DNA of 64,000 nt from Clostridium ljungdahlii (GCF_001636845.1 NZ_LITT01000063.1:97325-161324), one strand, 5' to 3'; shown: positions 8,106-17,367, counted from the stretch's first letter. Numbers and translations: made by a program. Notes: generated by a model not told the origin, from the sequence alone.

Positions 8106-9044
8106 TTATAAAGTAATTACTGTACCACTAAGGCCTTTCATAGCAAGTGGTGCCTTTTCTAAAGAAGCGATTACTGATTTTCTTCCAGCTTTGCTAGTCG
8201 CAAACTGAACTGCAGCCTCTACTTTAGGGAGCATACTTCCTGGAGCAAAATGACCTTTACTAGCTAAATTTTTTGCCTCTTCTACGGATATTTCTTTTAG
8301 TTCCTTCTGATTTGGCTTTCCATAATTGATAGCAACACGATCAACTGCTGTTAAAATAAACAGATAATCTGCATCTACAAGTTCTGCCAATTTCGCAGAA
8401 CCAAAATCTTTATCAACAACTGCTGGAATTCCTTCATAATCACCATTTTCATTTAAGACAACAGGAATGCCGCCGCCGCCACAAGCAATTACTATAAATT
8501 CATGGTCAAGCAAATTTAATATAGAATCTTTTTCTATAATATCAACTGGCTTAGGGGATGCAACCATTTGCCTGTAACCCCTTCCCGCATCTTCTTTCAT
8601 TACTAATTTAGGGTCTTCTTCCATCATCTTTAATGCTTCTTCTTTTGAATAAAATCCCCCAATTGGTTTTGTCGGACATTTAAAAGCATTATCATTCTTA
8701 TCTACTAACATTTGTGTTACTACAGTTGCCACATGCCATGGCATTCCCTGCTTCTTTAGTTCTTTTTTTAATCCCTTTTGCAAATGGTATCCTATATATC
8801 CCTGACTCATAGCCGTACACTCTGGTAACTCAAATTTTGCAACTTTATCATTGTTAGCTGAAGCAATATCAAGTGCCAGACTAATCATTCCTACTTGAGG
8901 ACCGTTGCCATGACTTATAATTATTTCATGCCCCTGTTTGATTAACCCAATTAAAGATGGAGCTGCATTATCTATCATTTTTTGTTGTTCTATTGGAGTT
9001 TTTCCTAAAGCGTTTCCCCCAAGGGCAATTACAATTCTTGACAT
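8106..9044 (-). CDS. arcC: Carbamate kinase
   Basis: Converts carbamoyl phosphate and ADP to ATP, CO2 and ammonia, the energy-yielding last step of agmatine (or arginine) fermentation. The 312-residue protein shows the family N-terminus MSRIVIALGGNALG, SHGNGPQVG, the GGFYS lid-region stretch, ACGGGGIPV, AVVDKDFGSAKLAELV and the C-terminal FAPGSMLPKVEAAVQF. Length is normal for the family. It lies 47 bp behind putrescine carbamoyltransferase on the same strand with a ribosome binding site (AAAGGAG), so the pair forms one operon that makes ATP from N-carbamoylputrescine. In this context it is the AguC of the pathway. Confidence 0.96.
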   Translation of the reverse strand: MSRIVIALGGNALGKTPIEQQKMIDNAAPSLIGLIKQGHEIIISHGNGPQVGMISLALDIASANNDKVAKFELPECTAMSQGYIGYHLQKGLKKELKKQGMPWHVATVVTQMLVDKNDNAFKCPTKPIGGFYSKEEALKMMEEDPKLVMKEDAGRGYRQMVASPKPVDIIEKDSILNLLDHEFIVIACGGGGIPVVLNENGDYEGIPAVVDKDFGSAKLAELVDADYLFILTAVDRVAINYGKPNQKELKEISVEEAKNLASKGHFAPGSMLPKVEAAVQFATSKAGRKSVIASLEKAPLAMKGLSGTVITL

Positions 9045-9091
9045 ATTCTTTCTCCTTTATTTGTACAAATTTCTATAGATAATTGTTCCTA

Positions 9092-10108
9092 TTAGCCAAT
9101 AGAATTTAGAACTACTTCCAATTCAGCTCTAGACTTCATTTGTGCAACTTTATCTTCTTTTTTTGCATTTTGGTTTAAGAAATATACAAGTAATCCTCTC
9201 ATAGCTGTCAATCTGTTTTCGCCTTCATCAAACACGATAGAATAATCAGCATCTATTACTTCATCTACTACCTCTTCTCCTCTTGTTGCAGGTAGGCAAT
9301 GCATAAATTTTACATTAGGGCTTGCTTTTGCCATCATCTCTTTAGTTACTTGATATTTAGGATAGAATATTGCCATTCTGTCTTCTTTAGAAAGTTCAGC
9401 ATCATATAAACCATACCAAACATCAGTATAAACAAAATCTGCATCCTTTAATGCTTCATCTTCATTATCTGTAATCAATAATGATCCACCAGATACTTTA
9501 CAGTTCTCTTCTCCAATCTTAGTAAGTTCTTTCTTTAACTGATAACCTTTTGGTCCATATTGAACGAAATGCATTCCTAATTTAGTTGTAATAAACATTA
9601 AAGAAGCACATACCTGAGTAGCATCTCCTACAAATACAACTTTACAATCTTGCAACTTCTTTCCTTCTGGTAAATGTTCTACCATAGTACAAATGTCTCC
9701 CATTTCCTGAGTTGGATGATTGTAATCAGACATACCATTAATTACTGGTACTGTAGCATTCTTTGCAAGATCAACTACGCTTTTATGTCTGTCTACACGT
9801 GCCATAAGAATATCTACTAATCTAGATAAAACACGGCTTGTATCCTCGATAGTTTCATGTCCTCCCAATTGAATCTGACCTGGAGCTAAATACTGGGCAT
9901 GTCCACCAAGTTGTTCCATTGCTGTTTCAAAAGATACCCTTGTTCTAGTTGAACTCTGTTGAAAAATCATTCCTAATGTTTTATGTTTAAGTAACTGTGG
10001 ATAATATCCATTTTTGATACATCTTTTCAACTTTAAGGATAAGTTAATAATATCCATTAATTCTTCCTTTGTAAAATCATTTGTATCTATAAAATCTTTT
10101 ACTGCCAT
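9092..10108 (-). CDS. ptcA: Putrescine carbamoyltransferase
   Basis: Transfers the carbamoyl group of N-carbamoylputrescine to phosphate, giving putrescine and carbamoyl phosphate. The 338-residue protein has the carbamoyl phosphate site [17 protein letters not shown] and the [11 protein letters not shown] motif. That last motif, and [20 protein letters not shown], match putrescine carbamoyltransferases rather than ornithine carbamoyltransferases, which carry HCLP(A/S)FHD-type sequences. It is the first gene of an operon with carbamate kinase and is preceded by a sigma-54 promoter at 10189-10203. Together with the deiminase and exchanger at the window start it completes the agmatine deiminase pathway. 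Ornithine as an alternative substrate is not excluded. Confidence 0.93.
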   Translation of the reverse strand: MAVKDFIDTNDFTKEELMDIINLSLKLKRCIKNGYYPQLLKHKTLGMIFQQSSTRTRVSFETAMEQLGGHAQYLAPGQIQLGGHETIEDTSRVLSRLVDILMARVDRHKSVVDLAKNATVPVINGMSDYNHPTQEMGDICTMVEHLPEGKKLQDCKVVFVGDATQVCASLMFITTKLGMHFVQYGPKGYQLKKELTKIGEENCKVSGGSLLITDNEDEALKDADFVYTDVWYGLYDAELSKEDRMAIFYPKYQVTKEMMAKASPNVKFMHCLPATRGEEVVDEVIDADYSIVFDEGENRLTAMRGLLVYFLNQNAKKEDKVAQMKSRAELEVVLNSIG

Positions 10109-10188
10109 TTTTTCTTCCTCCTAAAAATTAATGTTTTGTTATGAATTTTTTATTACTACTTGTAAAAGTTTTCTCACATAACTATTTA

Positions 10189-10203
10189 GCAATATCCATG
10201 CCA
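10189..10203 (-). promoter_or_regulatory. Sigma-54 promoter of the ptcA-arcC operon
   Basis: Minus strand TGGCAT-GGATA-TTGC fits the -24/-12 consensus and lies 81 bp upstream of ptcA. It matches the promoter in front of the exchanger-deiminase operon, so both halves of the agmatine pathway appear to share sigma-54 control. Confidence 0.87.
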
Positions 10204-10266
10204 AAAATTAATTATAAGGAAATGGCTATTTTACTGAAATACCATACTTGAAATATTAAATAACTT

Positions 10267-10334
10267 ATTTCAATTTGGGATATGTCACAAAAGTTTACTG
10301 TGTTTAAATCAGTTCATATATTTCAAAATGACAT
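10267..10334. promoter_or_regulatory. Enhancer-like dyads upstream of ptcA
   Basis: ATTTCA-AAA-TGACAT (10320-10334) differs by one base per arm pair from the perfect palindrome at 2365-2383 and lies about 120 bp upstream of the -24/-12 promoter. A weaker copy, ATTTCA-ATT-TGGGAT, lies at 10267-10281. Both are in the expected enhancer range. Confidence 0.55.
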
Positions 10335-10380
10335 ATACTTTTTATATATTAAAATGACTAGTCAATACTCCATAAATTTA

Positions 10381-10426
10381 GGGGATGAACATAGATTTAT
10401 TTTTATACAAATCTATGCTCATCCCC
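10381..10426 (-). terminator. Strong hairpin between serine hydrolase and ptcA
   Basis: GGGGATGAACATAGATTT pairs with its complement at 10409-10426 with one mismatch in 18. It follows the last gene of the PTS operon on the minus strand and probably ends its transcript, although no clean T run follows. Confidence 0.7.
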
Positions 10427-10446
10427 ATCCAAATAAATTTTTGTAA

Positions 10447-11517
10447 TTATACCTTCTTAAAAACTACAGTTTCAGCAATATTATTTATATTTCTCCTAAG
10501 TTTTATAAGACCTATATTATCTCTAGAAGGATGAATTCTATTTGTAAGTAATATAAACGCAAACTGGTTTTCAAAATCTATAAGCACTGAAGTGCCAGTA
10601 AATCCTGTATGGAATATACTTTTTCTTGATGATAAGTCCCCCATACTATTTATATATCCTAGATTATTTTTAACCTGCCACCCTAAACCTCGTTTTTCAT
10701 TAAGCCCATCAGTATTATATTCCATTATCATCTTTATTGAATTTTCGCTAAGAATCCTCTTATCATTGAGTATGCCTTTATTTAACATCATCCTGCAAAA
10801 CTTTCCTAAGTCCTTTACAGTAGAAAATAGTCCTGCATGACCGCTTACTCCTTCAAGAATATGCGCCTTCCCATCGTGAACTGTTCCTCTAATATATCCT
10901 CTTGAATTCTTATATTCAGTAGCTGCACATCTATTTTTTAAATTATCCTTTGGATTGTAACAAGTGTCCTTCATATTAAGTGGTTTAGATATATTTTCGC
11001 TAAAATATACGTCAATAGGACCTGCCACCCTTTCTATGATAAGTCCTAATAAAATATATCCTATATCGGAATACAGAACTTTTTGACCTGTTTTATACTC
11101 CAATTCCATAGAAAATACACTTTTTATAATATCCTGTTTATTTTTACATAGTATCTTATAATCATCTATATCAGCAGGTAACCCAGATGTATGTGTTAAT
11201 AAGTTATATATTGTAACATCCTTATGCTTAAAATTCGGTAAAATATCACATACATTTGTACACAAAGTAATTTGTCCATCTTCTATTAATTTTAAAATAA
11301 TAGTAGTGGTAGAAATAACTTTGCTTAAAGAGGCCAAATCATAAATAGTATTTATATCTACCAACTCTTTTGTTGGAAGTAATTGCAAATAACCTTCTGC
11401 ACCAAATTGACTTTCCTCCCTAGTTACTATTCCAAAGCATGCTCCTGGAAATACTCCATTATTTACGCACTTTTTAATATATTGTTTTAAATATTTAAAT
11501 CTATTTTTATCAATCAT
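10447..11517 (-). CDS. Serine hydrolase of the beta-lactamase / penicillin-binding class C type (YbbE-like)
   Basis: A 356-residue protein of the serine beta-lactamase-like family. It shows the catalytic SLSK (SxxK, about residue 64), a YSDIGYILLG block at the YxN position, and HTGFTGT at the KTG position, the pattern of YbbE/PBP4b-type carboxypeptidases or esterases rather than true beta-lactamases. No signal peptide is visible. It follows the PTS IIB gene by 4 bp and is the last gene of the operon. In Bacillus, ybbE-like genes lie beside murQ in muropeptide use, and murQ is also close here, so trimming of imported cell-wall fragments is a reasonable but unproven role. Confidence 0.85.
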   Translation of the reverse strand: MIDKNRFKYLKQYIKKCVNNGVFPGACFGIVTREESQFGAEGYLQLLPTKELVDINTIYDLASLSKVISTTTIILKLIEDGQITLCTNVCDILPNFKHKDVTIYNLLTHTSGLPADIDDYKILCKNKQDIIKSVFSMELEYKTGQKVLYSDIGYILLGLIIERVAGPIDVYFSENISKPLNMKDTCYNPKDNLKNRCAATEYKNSRGYIRGTVHDGKAHILEGVSGHAGLFSTVKDLGKFCRMMLNKGILNDKRILSENSIKMIMEYNTDGLNEKRGLGWQVKNNLGYINSMGDLSSRKSIFHTGFTGTSVLIDFENQFAFILLTNRIHPSRDNIGLIKLRRNINNIAETVVFKKV

Positions 11518-11521
11518 ACAG

Positions 11522-12004
11522 CTACAGATCCTTTATCAAATTCATAAAATTACTTTCAGGTTCATCTGGAACCATTCTTGCTGTAATTTTTAATCCCATA
11601 GAACTCAATTTTTTAAAAGCCTCAACATCTTCCTTTGATACATTTACTGATTTTTTAACATTTGTACTTTCATCTTTAGGAGCCATATTTCCTACATTAA
11701 TCATAGGGAGTTCTATTCCTTTTTCCAGAAGTCTAACACAATCTTTAGGGTTTTTGAAAATTACAAATACCTTGTCATTATCATACTTTCCTTCTTTAAT
11801 TCTTACAGCAGCTTTTTCTACTGTAAGCACAGACAGATGTACACTAGGTGGAGTTGCAAGTTTCAAAACATATTTTTGTGTTTCACTGTTGCAAGCTTCA
11901 TCGTTAACTACCATTATTCTGCTGCATCCTAGTGTATTAGTCCAAACAGTAGCAACCTGACCATGAATTAATCTTTCATCTATTCTCACATGAATAATTG
12001 ACAT
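11522..12004 (-). CDS. Mannose-family PTS component IIB
   Basis: Phosphorylated on histidine and passes phosphate to the incoming sugar. The 160-residue protein starts MSIIHVRIDERLIHGQVATVW with the active-site histidine in DERLIHGQ, the signature of mannose/fructose/sorbose IIB. The ATG at 12004 has an AGAGGG ribosome binding site; a longer reading frame to 12055 would run into a hairpin repeat and adds residues not typical of the family. Unlike usual man operons, where components are adjacent, it is separated from IID by 211 bp holding a structured repeat, which may act as a differential-expression or processing element. Confidence 0.92.
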   Translation of the reverse strand: MSIIHVRIDERLIHGQVATVWTNTLGCSRIMVVNDEACNSETQKYVLKLATPPSVHLSVLTVEKAAVRIKEGKYDNDKVFVIFKNPKDCVRLLEKGIELPMINVGNMAPKDESTNVKKSVNVSKEDVEAFKKLSSMGLKITARMVPDEPESNFMNLIKDL

Positions 12005-12051
12005 TAATATTACCCTCTTTCTTTCATATATCTTAATAAACAGAGTTCTTG

Positions 12052-12085
12052 GCATCAGATGGAGTTTTTAAACTCCATCTGATGC
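12052..12085. repeat. Perfect 14-bp inverted repeat (hairpin) inside the PTS operon
   Basis: GCATCAGATGGAGT and ACTCCATCTGATGC form a perfect stem around a short AT loop. It sits immediately beside the 68-bp dispersed repeat copy and before the IIB ribosome binding site. It may be part of the same mobile-element remnant, or reduce readthrough into IIB. Confidence 0.75.
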
Positions 12086-12102
12086 TTAGAAATCGTTATC
12101 CA

Positions 12103-12170
12103 GGGACGTAGCTGCTCTTTACTCCAACTTGGAGAAGTGGGAGTATTAGAGCAAGTAGTCATCGGATAAA
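12103..12170 (+). repeat. Dispersed 68-bp structured repeat, copy 1
   Basis: It aligns without gaps to the reverse complement of 31093-31160 with 60 of 68 positions identical by hand. It folds into a nested hairpin: GCTCT/AGAGC outer stem, ACTCC/GGAGT and ACTT/AAGT inner stems, GGAG loop (12113-12153). Substitutions in copy 2 keep the pairing. It interrupts a PTS operon between IID and IIB. The pair looks like remnants of a transposable element end (for example IS200/IS605-like) or a small structured RNA; neither is proven. Confidence 0.75.
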
Positions 12171-12215
12171 TAACATAAGCAGTATTTTACTACTAATACT
12201 GCCTATAGAAAAACA

Positions 12216-13070
12216 TTATCCTAGTATCTTAAGGTTATACAAAACAATTCCCAGTGCGATTAAAAATAATATAAGCTTTGTAGAAGTCATTTTCTTTTTT
12301 CCAAGAAGCCAATATGATAAAAGGACTATGGCAAGTGGAATAAGACCTGGCATTATTTTATCCAGCATATCCTGTGCCACAAGTTTTACACTTCCTGACT
12401 TGAACACATATGGAACCTTTACATTTATAACAGAAGGTGCTAACGCGCCAATTACTATCAAACCTAGTATGGATGCCCCTTCAGTTAATTCCTTGAGTCT
12501 TCCACCAACACCTGTTATTATTTTCTTACCTTGATTATAACCTATATGAGTAAATTTGTACCTAACCCACCACATCGCAAAGGCAGGAATAAATGGTATT
12601 ACTACTCCAAAAACACTACCTTGCATAGCCATATATGCTGCTATACTAAATACTATTGTTCTATATATAGCAACAAATACTGTATCACCAATTCCAGCAA
12701 GCGGTCCCATTAAAGCTGTTTTAAATGAACTTATTGCATCCTCATCCTTTAATCCGTACTGCTCTTCCATTGCTATATCTGCACCTAATATAAGATGTGA
12801 CATGGCTGGAGTTGTATTAAAATATTGTAGGTGTATCTTTAGTGCCTTTTTCATATCATCTTTATTTTTGTATAACTTTTTCAATACAGGAATAATAGCA
12901 AAGCAATAACCAAGCCCCTGCATTTTTTCATAATTGAATCCAATCTGTAATCCAAATAATGCTCTCCAAAAAACTTTAGTTATATCTTTCTTTTCTATTT
13001 TTTTAGTTCCGCTATCCTGAATCTCTTTATCACTTTCATTTTGATTTACAACTTTAAGTTCATCAGTCAT
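12216..13070 (-). CDS. Mannose-family PTS component IID
   Basis: Membrane component that forms the sugar channel with IIC. The 284-residue protein has a charged N-terminal extension (about 25 residues) followed by the family core: ITKVFWRALFGLQIGFNYEKMQGLGYCFAIIPVLKKLY, YFNTTPAMSHLILGADIAMEEQ, GPLAGIGDTVFVAIYRTIV and a C-terminal pair of hydrophobic helices. Its start overlaps the end of IIC by 8 bp, showing translational coupling. The sugar cannot be read from sequence; the neighbours murQ, nagA and nagB suggest an amino sugar or muropeptide. Confidence 0.93.
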   Translation of the reverse strand: MTDELKVVNQNESDKEIQDSGTKKIEKKDITKVFWRALFGLQIGFNYEKMQGLGYCFAIIPVLKKLYKNKDDMKKALKIHLQYFNTTPAMSHLILGADIAMEEQYGLKDEDAISSFKTALMGPLAGIGDTVFVAIYRTIVFSIAAYMAMQGSVFGVVIPFIPAFAMWWVRYKFTHIGYNQGKKIITGVGGRLKELTEGASILGLIVIGALAPSVINVKVPYVFKSGSVKLVAQDMLDKIMPGLIPLAIVLLSYWLLGKKKMTSTKLILFLIALGIVLYNLKILG

Positions 13071-13845
13071 CTATGTCACCTCCATCAGATAAAACTGGTT
13101 TAATTTCCTTTTTAAGCATGAGATAAATTGCTGCAATTGCAAATCCTACTAGAGCAACACCCATCATTGGAATCTTTCCATAAGCTACTAAAACAAATCC
13201 CAATATATAAAATGGATAATATTTTTTAAGTGATAAGTATCTCATTAAGATTGCAATACCCATTGCTGGAAGAATGGCACCTGATACTTTAAGTCCACCC
13301 ATAAGCCAATTTGGAATGTATAAATTTATTGCTTTAACCACTGCATTACCAAAGAAAAGTCCTAAAAATACAGGTAATCCTCTGCTTATGGCCCATGTTG
13401 CTATACATAGAAGATTCATCCTTGATACTCCATCTACATTTCCATCCTCAGCATATTTATCTGCTTTATGCTGAAAAAATATGTTAGACAACCTAGCAAG
13501 TATATCCATCTGAGTAAGTAATAATCCTATAGGAACTGCTACTCCAATAGCAAAAGCAACCTTTTGATGTGATATAATTGCAAATGCCGTTCCAATAATT
13601 GCAGCAGACATAAAATCTGGTACTGATGATCCACCATAAGTTGCAACACCTAAAACCATTAATTGTAATGTAGCTCCTACAACAAGTCCCATTTTAATAT
13701 CTCCTAAAATAAATCCTGTAAAAAATCCAGCAAACAACGGGGCTGAAGCTGATGTGGAAATTCCTAGTCCATCAATGATTGAGTAAGATGCATATATAGT
13801 TAGTATTAAAATCTGCCATAAAGCTAATCCATGCATTAAAATCAC
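13063..13845 (-). CDS. Mannose-family PTS component IIC
   Basis: A 260-residue hydrophobic permease subunit with the IIC pattern of the mannose/sorbose family: about eight membrane segments, DGLGIS near the N-terminus, GFILGDIKMGLVVGATLQLMVLGVATYGGSSVPDFMSAAIIGTA, and a mid-protein ARLSNIFFQHKADKYAEDG loop. It lies 12 bp after IIA and overlaps IID. The start ATG has an AAGGAGTG ribosome binding site. Confidence 0.94.
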   Translation of the reverse strand: MILMHGLALWQILILTIYASYSIIDGLGISTSASAPLFAGFFTGFILGDIKMGLVVGATLQLMVLGVATYGGSSVPDFMSAAIIGTAFAIISHQKVAFAIGVAVPIGLLLTQMDILARLSNIFFQHKADKYAEDGNVDGVSRMNLLCIATWAISRGLPVFLGLFFGNAVVKAINLYIPNWLMGGLKVSGAILPAMGIAILMRYLSLKKYYPFYILGFVLVAYGKIPMMGVALVGFAIAAIYLMLKKEIKPVLSDGGDIDD

Positions 13846-13857
13846 TCCTTATTTTTA

Positions 13858-14277
13858 TTATTCATCTAAATTATTTTTAATGTCATCCTTAATATCCTTA
13901 ATTCCGTCTCTTCCCACCTCAATAAGATGCTCTTTCAATTTTTCATAGTCATCATACTTGCATATAGCAAATTCTACCACCATAATTAAATTTAACCCAC
14001 TAAGTAAAGTAACATCATCCCTTTTAATCAACTTTTCTACAGCTACATTACAAGGTGTACCACCTAATAAATCTGCTATAACAACAATATGATTGAATCT
14101 TGATGATATTTTTTTCATTAGTTCATCTAATTTTGTACTCGTCCCCAGCATACCATCATTAGCTTCCATATTTAAAGCATATGCATTCTTTATCTTGCCA
14201 ACAATCATCTCTGCACTTTTTAAAGTTTCACGTGCCATATTGCCATGACTTGTAAGTATTAATACTGTGTCCTTCAT
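13858..14277 (-). CDS. Mannose-family PTS component IIA
   Basis: Takes phosphate from HPr on a histidine and passes it to IIB. The 139-residue protein has the active-site block ILTSHGNMARETL (His near residue 11), MEANDG, and VVIADLLGGTPCNVA, all characteristic of mannose-class IIA. It is the first gene of the PTS operon, directly behind a -24/-12 promoter, with an AAAGGAGG ribosome binding site. IIA domains of this class also modulate LevR-type regulators by phosphorylation, and such a regulator is the next gene upstream. Confidence 0.93.
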   Translation of the reverse strand: MKDTVLILTSHGNMARETLKSAEMIVGKIKNAYALNMEANDGMLGTSTKLDELMKKISSRFNHIVVIADLLGGTPCNVAVEKLIKRDDVTLLSGLNLIMVVEFAICKYDDYEKLKEHLIEVGRDGIKDIKDDIKNNLDE

Positions 14278-14315
14278 AAAATCCTCCTTTCATATTACCT
14301 GTATAACTGTTTATA

Positions 14316-14330
14316 GCAAAACTAATACCA
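14316..14330 (-). promoter_or_regulatory. Sigma-54 promoter of the mannose-type PTS operon
   Basis: Minus strand TGGTAT-TAGTT-TTGC has the diagnostic spacing and lies 39 bp upstream of IIA. The adjacent gene encodes a LevR-type sigma-54 activator, the usual partner of such promoters in Firmicutes. Confidence 0.85.
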
Positions 14331-14382
14331 AAGATGTTTATAATTTTTTAATCAATATACACTAGTGTTTTCAGGGGTTTAA

Positions 14383-14433
14383 AAAAGTAAGAATACACTT
14401 TAATAATGAAACCATTATAGTATTCTTACTTTT
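14383..14433. terminator. Long hairpin between the LevR-type gene and the PTS operon
   Basis: AAAAGTAAGAATAC and GTATTCTTACTTTT form a perfect 14-bp stem around a 23-nt segment that can itself pair (AATG/CATT). It lies 84 bp after the LevR-type gene and upstream of the PTS promoter. It is a likely terminator, with A/T runs on both sides; part of it could also bind the activator. Confidence 0.65.
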
Positions 14434-14516
14434 GAAACACTTTAATACACTAATTTAGCTGTCACTACTTCTATATTCTATTTGTGAACTCCACTATGAA
14501 TGTAAAAATAGCTTAG

Positions 14517-17291
14517 TTACTTTTCTAAACTTTCATTTATTATTAGATTTATATTTTTTATTTCTTCATTATTAAGTTTTATTCCAAAGTCTTTATAGAC
14601 ACTTTTAGCAAATTTACTTTTAATAATATGAACATTATCTTCTTGCTTCTCGTTAAATTTAAGCCTTTCTATTGCATATGCTATATGAATTGCAAGTAAA
14701 GTATATATCTGATTGTTAAACTTAGTACGTTTTTCCTCTTCTATTTCTTTTATATATCTATCCACATATATCATTATTTTGCTACCAGAAAAAAATTTTA
14801 AATTTTCATCTAGCACACTGCTTATTGCACCGTAGGCTACAGTTCTATCATTAACCATTTCTTCAAAGTCAACTATCTGATTTTCACTTACAATGCTTAA
14901 CACTTTCTTTAATCCGCTTCCTGTTACAAAATCCATAAGATTTATAAATGGTATATCAGTCATTCCTGGATTTATACTTCCAACTATAGCTGCAATGTTT
15001 CTATTTCCCGCCAGCCTTTTGATCTTTTCAACATCTTCTTTTTTATTGCTAATATTTATTTCAAAAACCTCTACATTCCTTATGTAATTTATTTTGAATG
15101 CTTTTAGTATAAGTTTTTTCAGGTAAATTGCAGTTCCCTTTCCTGTACTACAAGTAGTAAAAATAACTTTTTCTTTATCCTTAGAATCTGTAATTTCATT
15201 TTCAGTATTAATTAAAAGATTTTTACCTATCTCAATCACTGATAATGCCACATTTTTTAAAGTTGAATATGGAAGCATTGATTTATGTGAAGCCTCCATT
15301 AAAATTGGCATACTTAAGTTATCAATTGTTATAACACTTATTCCAGTCTCTTTTGTAATTTCACTTCCAAATGTCTTTAAAGATCCCATATCCACCATCA
15401 GAAGTATACCTTTTCCTTCATCTATATGTTTACATATACCAATTGCTTTTTTCAATACATCAGAAGGTTCATCCTGGAGACTCATGTCTATACCCACTAC
15501 ATGATTTGTATCCCATAAGGTATTAACTACACTTACCATATTTGTAGCAACATTGTCACCATGAGCTATGACTACAATTGGAATTTTCTTTAATTCACTT
15601 TTTTCCTCTCCTGTAAGATGAAGTATCATACTTATAAATTCTATTTCATTTTTTGGTATTTTATATTCAGCTATTGATGATAACCTCTCATATATATATA
15701 TAGCTATTTTGTATTCAATAGGGTTTTTATCCTTTACATCTAACATCTTTATAGAACTGCTCTGTGCCCTCCTCTCATACATGGAATTTATGTGAAAAGC
15801 CAGTGCCACAAATGTATTTTCTGATATATAGAACTTAAACTTTGTTTTAATTTCCATGCATAATAGCTTGAGGTTGCTAACTATTTTATCATCTATAAAT
15901 TTAGATAGTTCAGATTCTTTAAGTCCCCGGGACATCAATCCCCTATTGTATGCAATAAAATATTCTTCTAAATCTTTGTATAGATTATCTTTCAGTTTTT
16001 CTTTTTCCATATTTGTGTGCTTATATTTATTAAATTTTTCATCAAGATAAACATATACATTATTGGAAAAATCATCTTCATTATAATCAATATTGAATCT
16101 TTGCTTTTTTCCTTGAAAAAATGTTTTATCTTCATAACCTATAATTTTTAAAATTTCTTCTCTTCTCGCTTTATTGTTGAGTAAAATACCTTTAACATTT
16201 TCTGGTAAATAGCTTAATACTATTCTAATACTGTCCTGATTTATAAGATATTCCATATACCCCCTTGAAGAAGCCAGTTCAATACAAGATTTTATATCTC
16301 CTACATTTGCCGGAGGCAAATACATTGCCAGAGCTGTAAGTACATCACTACTTACCTTTATCGGCATTTGAATTCTCATTGATTCTTTGTTGAAAAAGTG
16401 AGATATTAACTTCAACCTTTCTCCTACAGGTCTTTCACCTAAACCTGGCATCTTAATTACAATAGGAATTCTTCTATAAAACGTTCCTAAAAAAACCGAC
16501 TCAGGGGGCTCTGTAGTAGCGGCTACTGTAAGTATATTTACACTTTTCTCTTCAGTACCACCAAGTCTTCTAAACTTACCTTTGTCCAAAAGTGTAAATA
16601 ACATTTCCTGACCTTCTGGCGGAAGCCTATGAACTTCATCTAAAAATAAGATGCCACCATCAGCTTTTTCAACTAATCCACATCTGCTTGTATCACTTCC
16701 TGTATAAGCCCCTTTCACACTTCCAAATAAAATTGACATAAGAAGTTCCGGGTTATTAGAATAATCAGCACAGTTAAAAGACACTAAAGGTGCCTTTTCC
16801 TTTAAAACTTTATTTTCTAGAGCAAATTTATACATATAGTCTACAAACATAGTTTTACCAGTGCCTGTTTCTCCTAATATCAATGTGGATAATCCATGAG
16901 GAGGATATAAAATAGCTGCCTGAGCCTGTTTTACTTGAGAATTTAAGGAACCATCATAACCAATAAGCGATATAAAACAATTAGCAATTCTTTTTGTTTT
17001 TCTATAATTGTTTTCCTTAAAATCCAGCTTTTTGTTATAAAAATTATTATTTAATGCCCACTCTTTATCTACATACAAAGTAGGTCTCCCCTCAATTTTA
17101 AATACACTACCTTCTTTATACAATTTGTTCAAATCTGCTGAAACATTACTTCTTATAATATTAAGATCTGCTGCTATCTTACTTGCAGAAAACCCAACAT
17201 CTTTTATATCATCTTCCATATTATTTTCTAAGAATTTTAGATTAGTGCAGAGTTTTTTTAAATGTTCATATATTCTATCTTTTCTTAACAT
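14517..17291 (-). CDS. levR: LevR-type sigma-54 activator with PTS regulation domains
   Basis: A very long regulator (about 924 residues) built as an N-terminal winged helix (IAADLNIIRSNVSADLNKL), a sigma-54 AAA+ domain with Walker A GETGTGKT, GAYTGS at the sigma-54-contact loop and LFLDEVHRLP, then PRD, PTS IIA-like (HGDNVATNMVSVVNTLW), PTS IIB-like (FTTCSTGKGTAIYL) and a second PRD. This is the LevR/ManR plan, whose activity is set by phosphorylation from HPr and the cognate IIB. GAYTGS departs from the usual GAFTGA loop. The ATG at 17291 begins the conserved region (MLRKDRIYEHLKKLC); the longer frame to 17345 adds unlikely residues. It probably activates the PTS operon. It lies 76 bp after murQ and may be cotranscribed with it. 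Confidence 0.9.
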   Translation of the reverse strand: MLRKDRIYEHLKKLCTNLKFLENNMEDDIKDVGFSASKIAADLNIIRSNVSADLNKLYKEGSVFKIEGRPTLYVDKEWALNNNFYNKKLDFKENNYRKTKRIANCFISLIGYDGSLNSQVKQAQAAILYPPHGLSTLILGETGTGKTMFVDYMYKFALENKVLKEKAPLVSFNCADYSNNPELLMSILFGSVKGAYTGSDTSRCGLVEKADGGILFLDEVHRLPPEGQEMLFTLLDKGKFRRLGGTEEKSVNILTVAATTEPPESVFLGTFYRRIPIVIKMPGLGERPVGERLKLISHFFNKESMRIQMPIKVSSDVLTALAMYLPPANVGDIKSCIELASSRGYMEYLINQDSIRIVLSYLPENVKGILLNNKARREEILKIIGYEDKTFFQGKKQRFNIDYNEDDFSNNVYVYLDEKFNKYKHTNMEKEKLKDNLYKDLEEYFIAYNRGLMSRGLKESELSKFIDDKIVSNLKLLCMEIKTKFKFYISENTFVALAFHINSMYERRAQSSSIKMLDVKDKNPIEYKIAIYIYERLSSIAEYKIPKNEIEFISMILHLTGEEKSELKKIPIVVIAHGDNVATNMVSVVNTLWDTNHVVGIDMSLQDEPSDVLKKAIGICKHIDEGKGILLMVDMGSLKTFGSEITKETGISVITIDNLSMPILMEASHKSMLPYSTLKNVALSVIEIGKNLLINTENEITDSKDKEKVIFTTCSTGKGTAIYLKKLILKAFKINYIRNVEVFEINISNKKEDVEKIKRLAGNRNIAAIVGSINPGMTDIPFINLMDFVTGSGLKKVLSIVSENQIVDFEEMVNDRTVAYGAISSVLDENLKFFSGSKIMIYVDRYIKEIEEEKRTKFNNQIYTLLAIHIAYAIERLKFNEKQEDNVHIIKSKFAKSVYKDFGIKLNNEEIKNINLIINESLEK

Positions 17292-17367
17292 ATATATCAC
17301 TCTCAATCTAAAAATATTATATAAAAAATACGCTGTTGACATCATTATTTGTCAGCAGCTTGAAGTA

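Noticed and set aside
9092..10108. Ornithine carbamoyltransferase of an arginine deiminase pathway
   Set aside because: [11 protein letters not shown] and [14 protein letters not shown] are putrescine carbamoyltransferase signatures, and an agmatine deiminase, not an arginine deiminase, is nearby.
12005..12055. Longer PTS IIB reading frame starting at 12055
   Set aside because: The extra residues are not family-like, run into a hairpin repeat and lack a ribosome binding site; the ATG at 12004 fits well.
12103..12170. Reading the dispersed repeat as a short conserved protein (MTTCSNTPT...)
   Set aside because: Both copies have the open frame, but the substitutions follow base pairing better than codon positions and there is no ribosome binding site.
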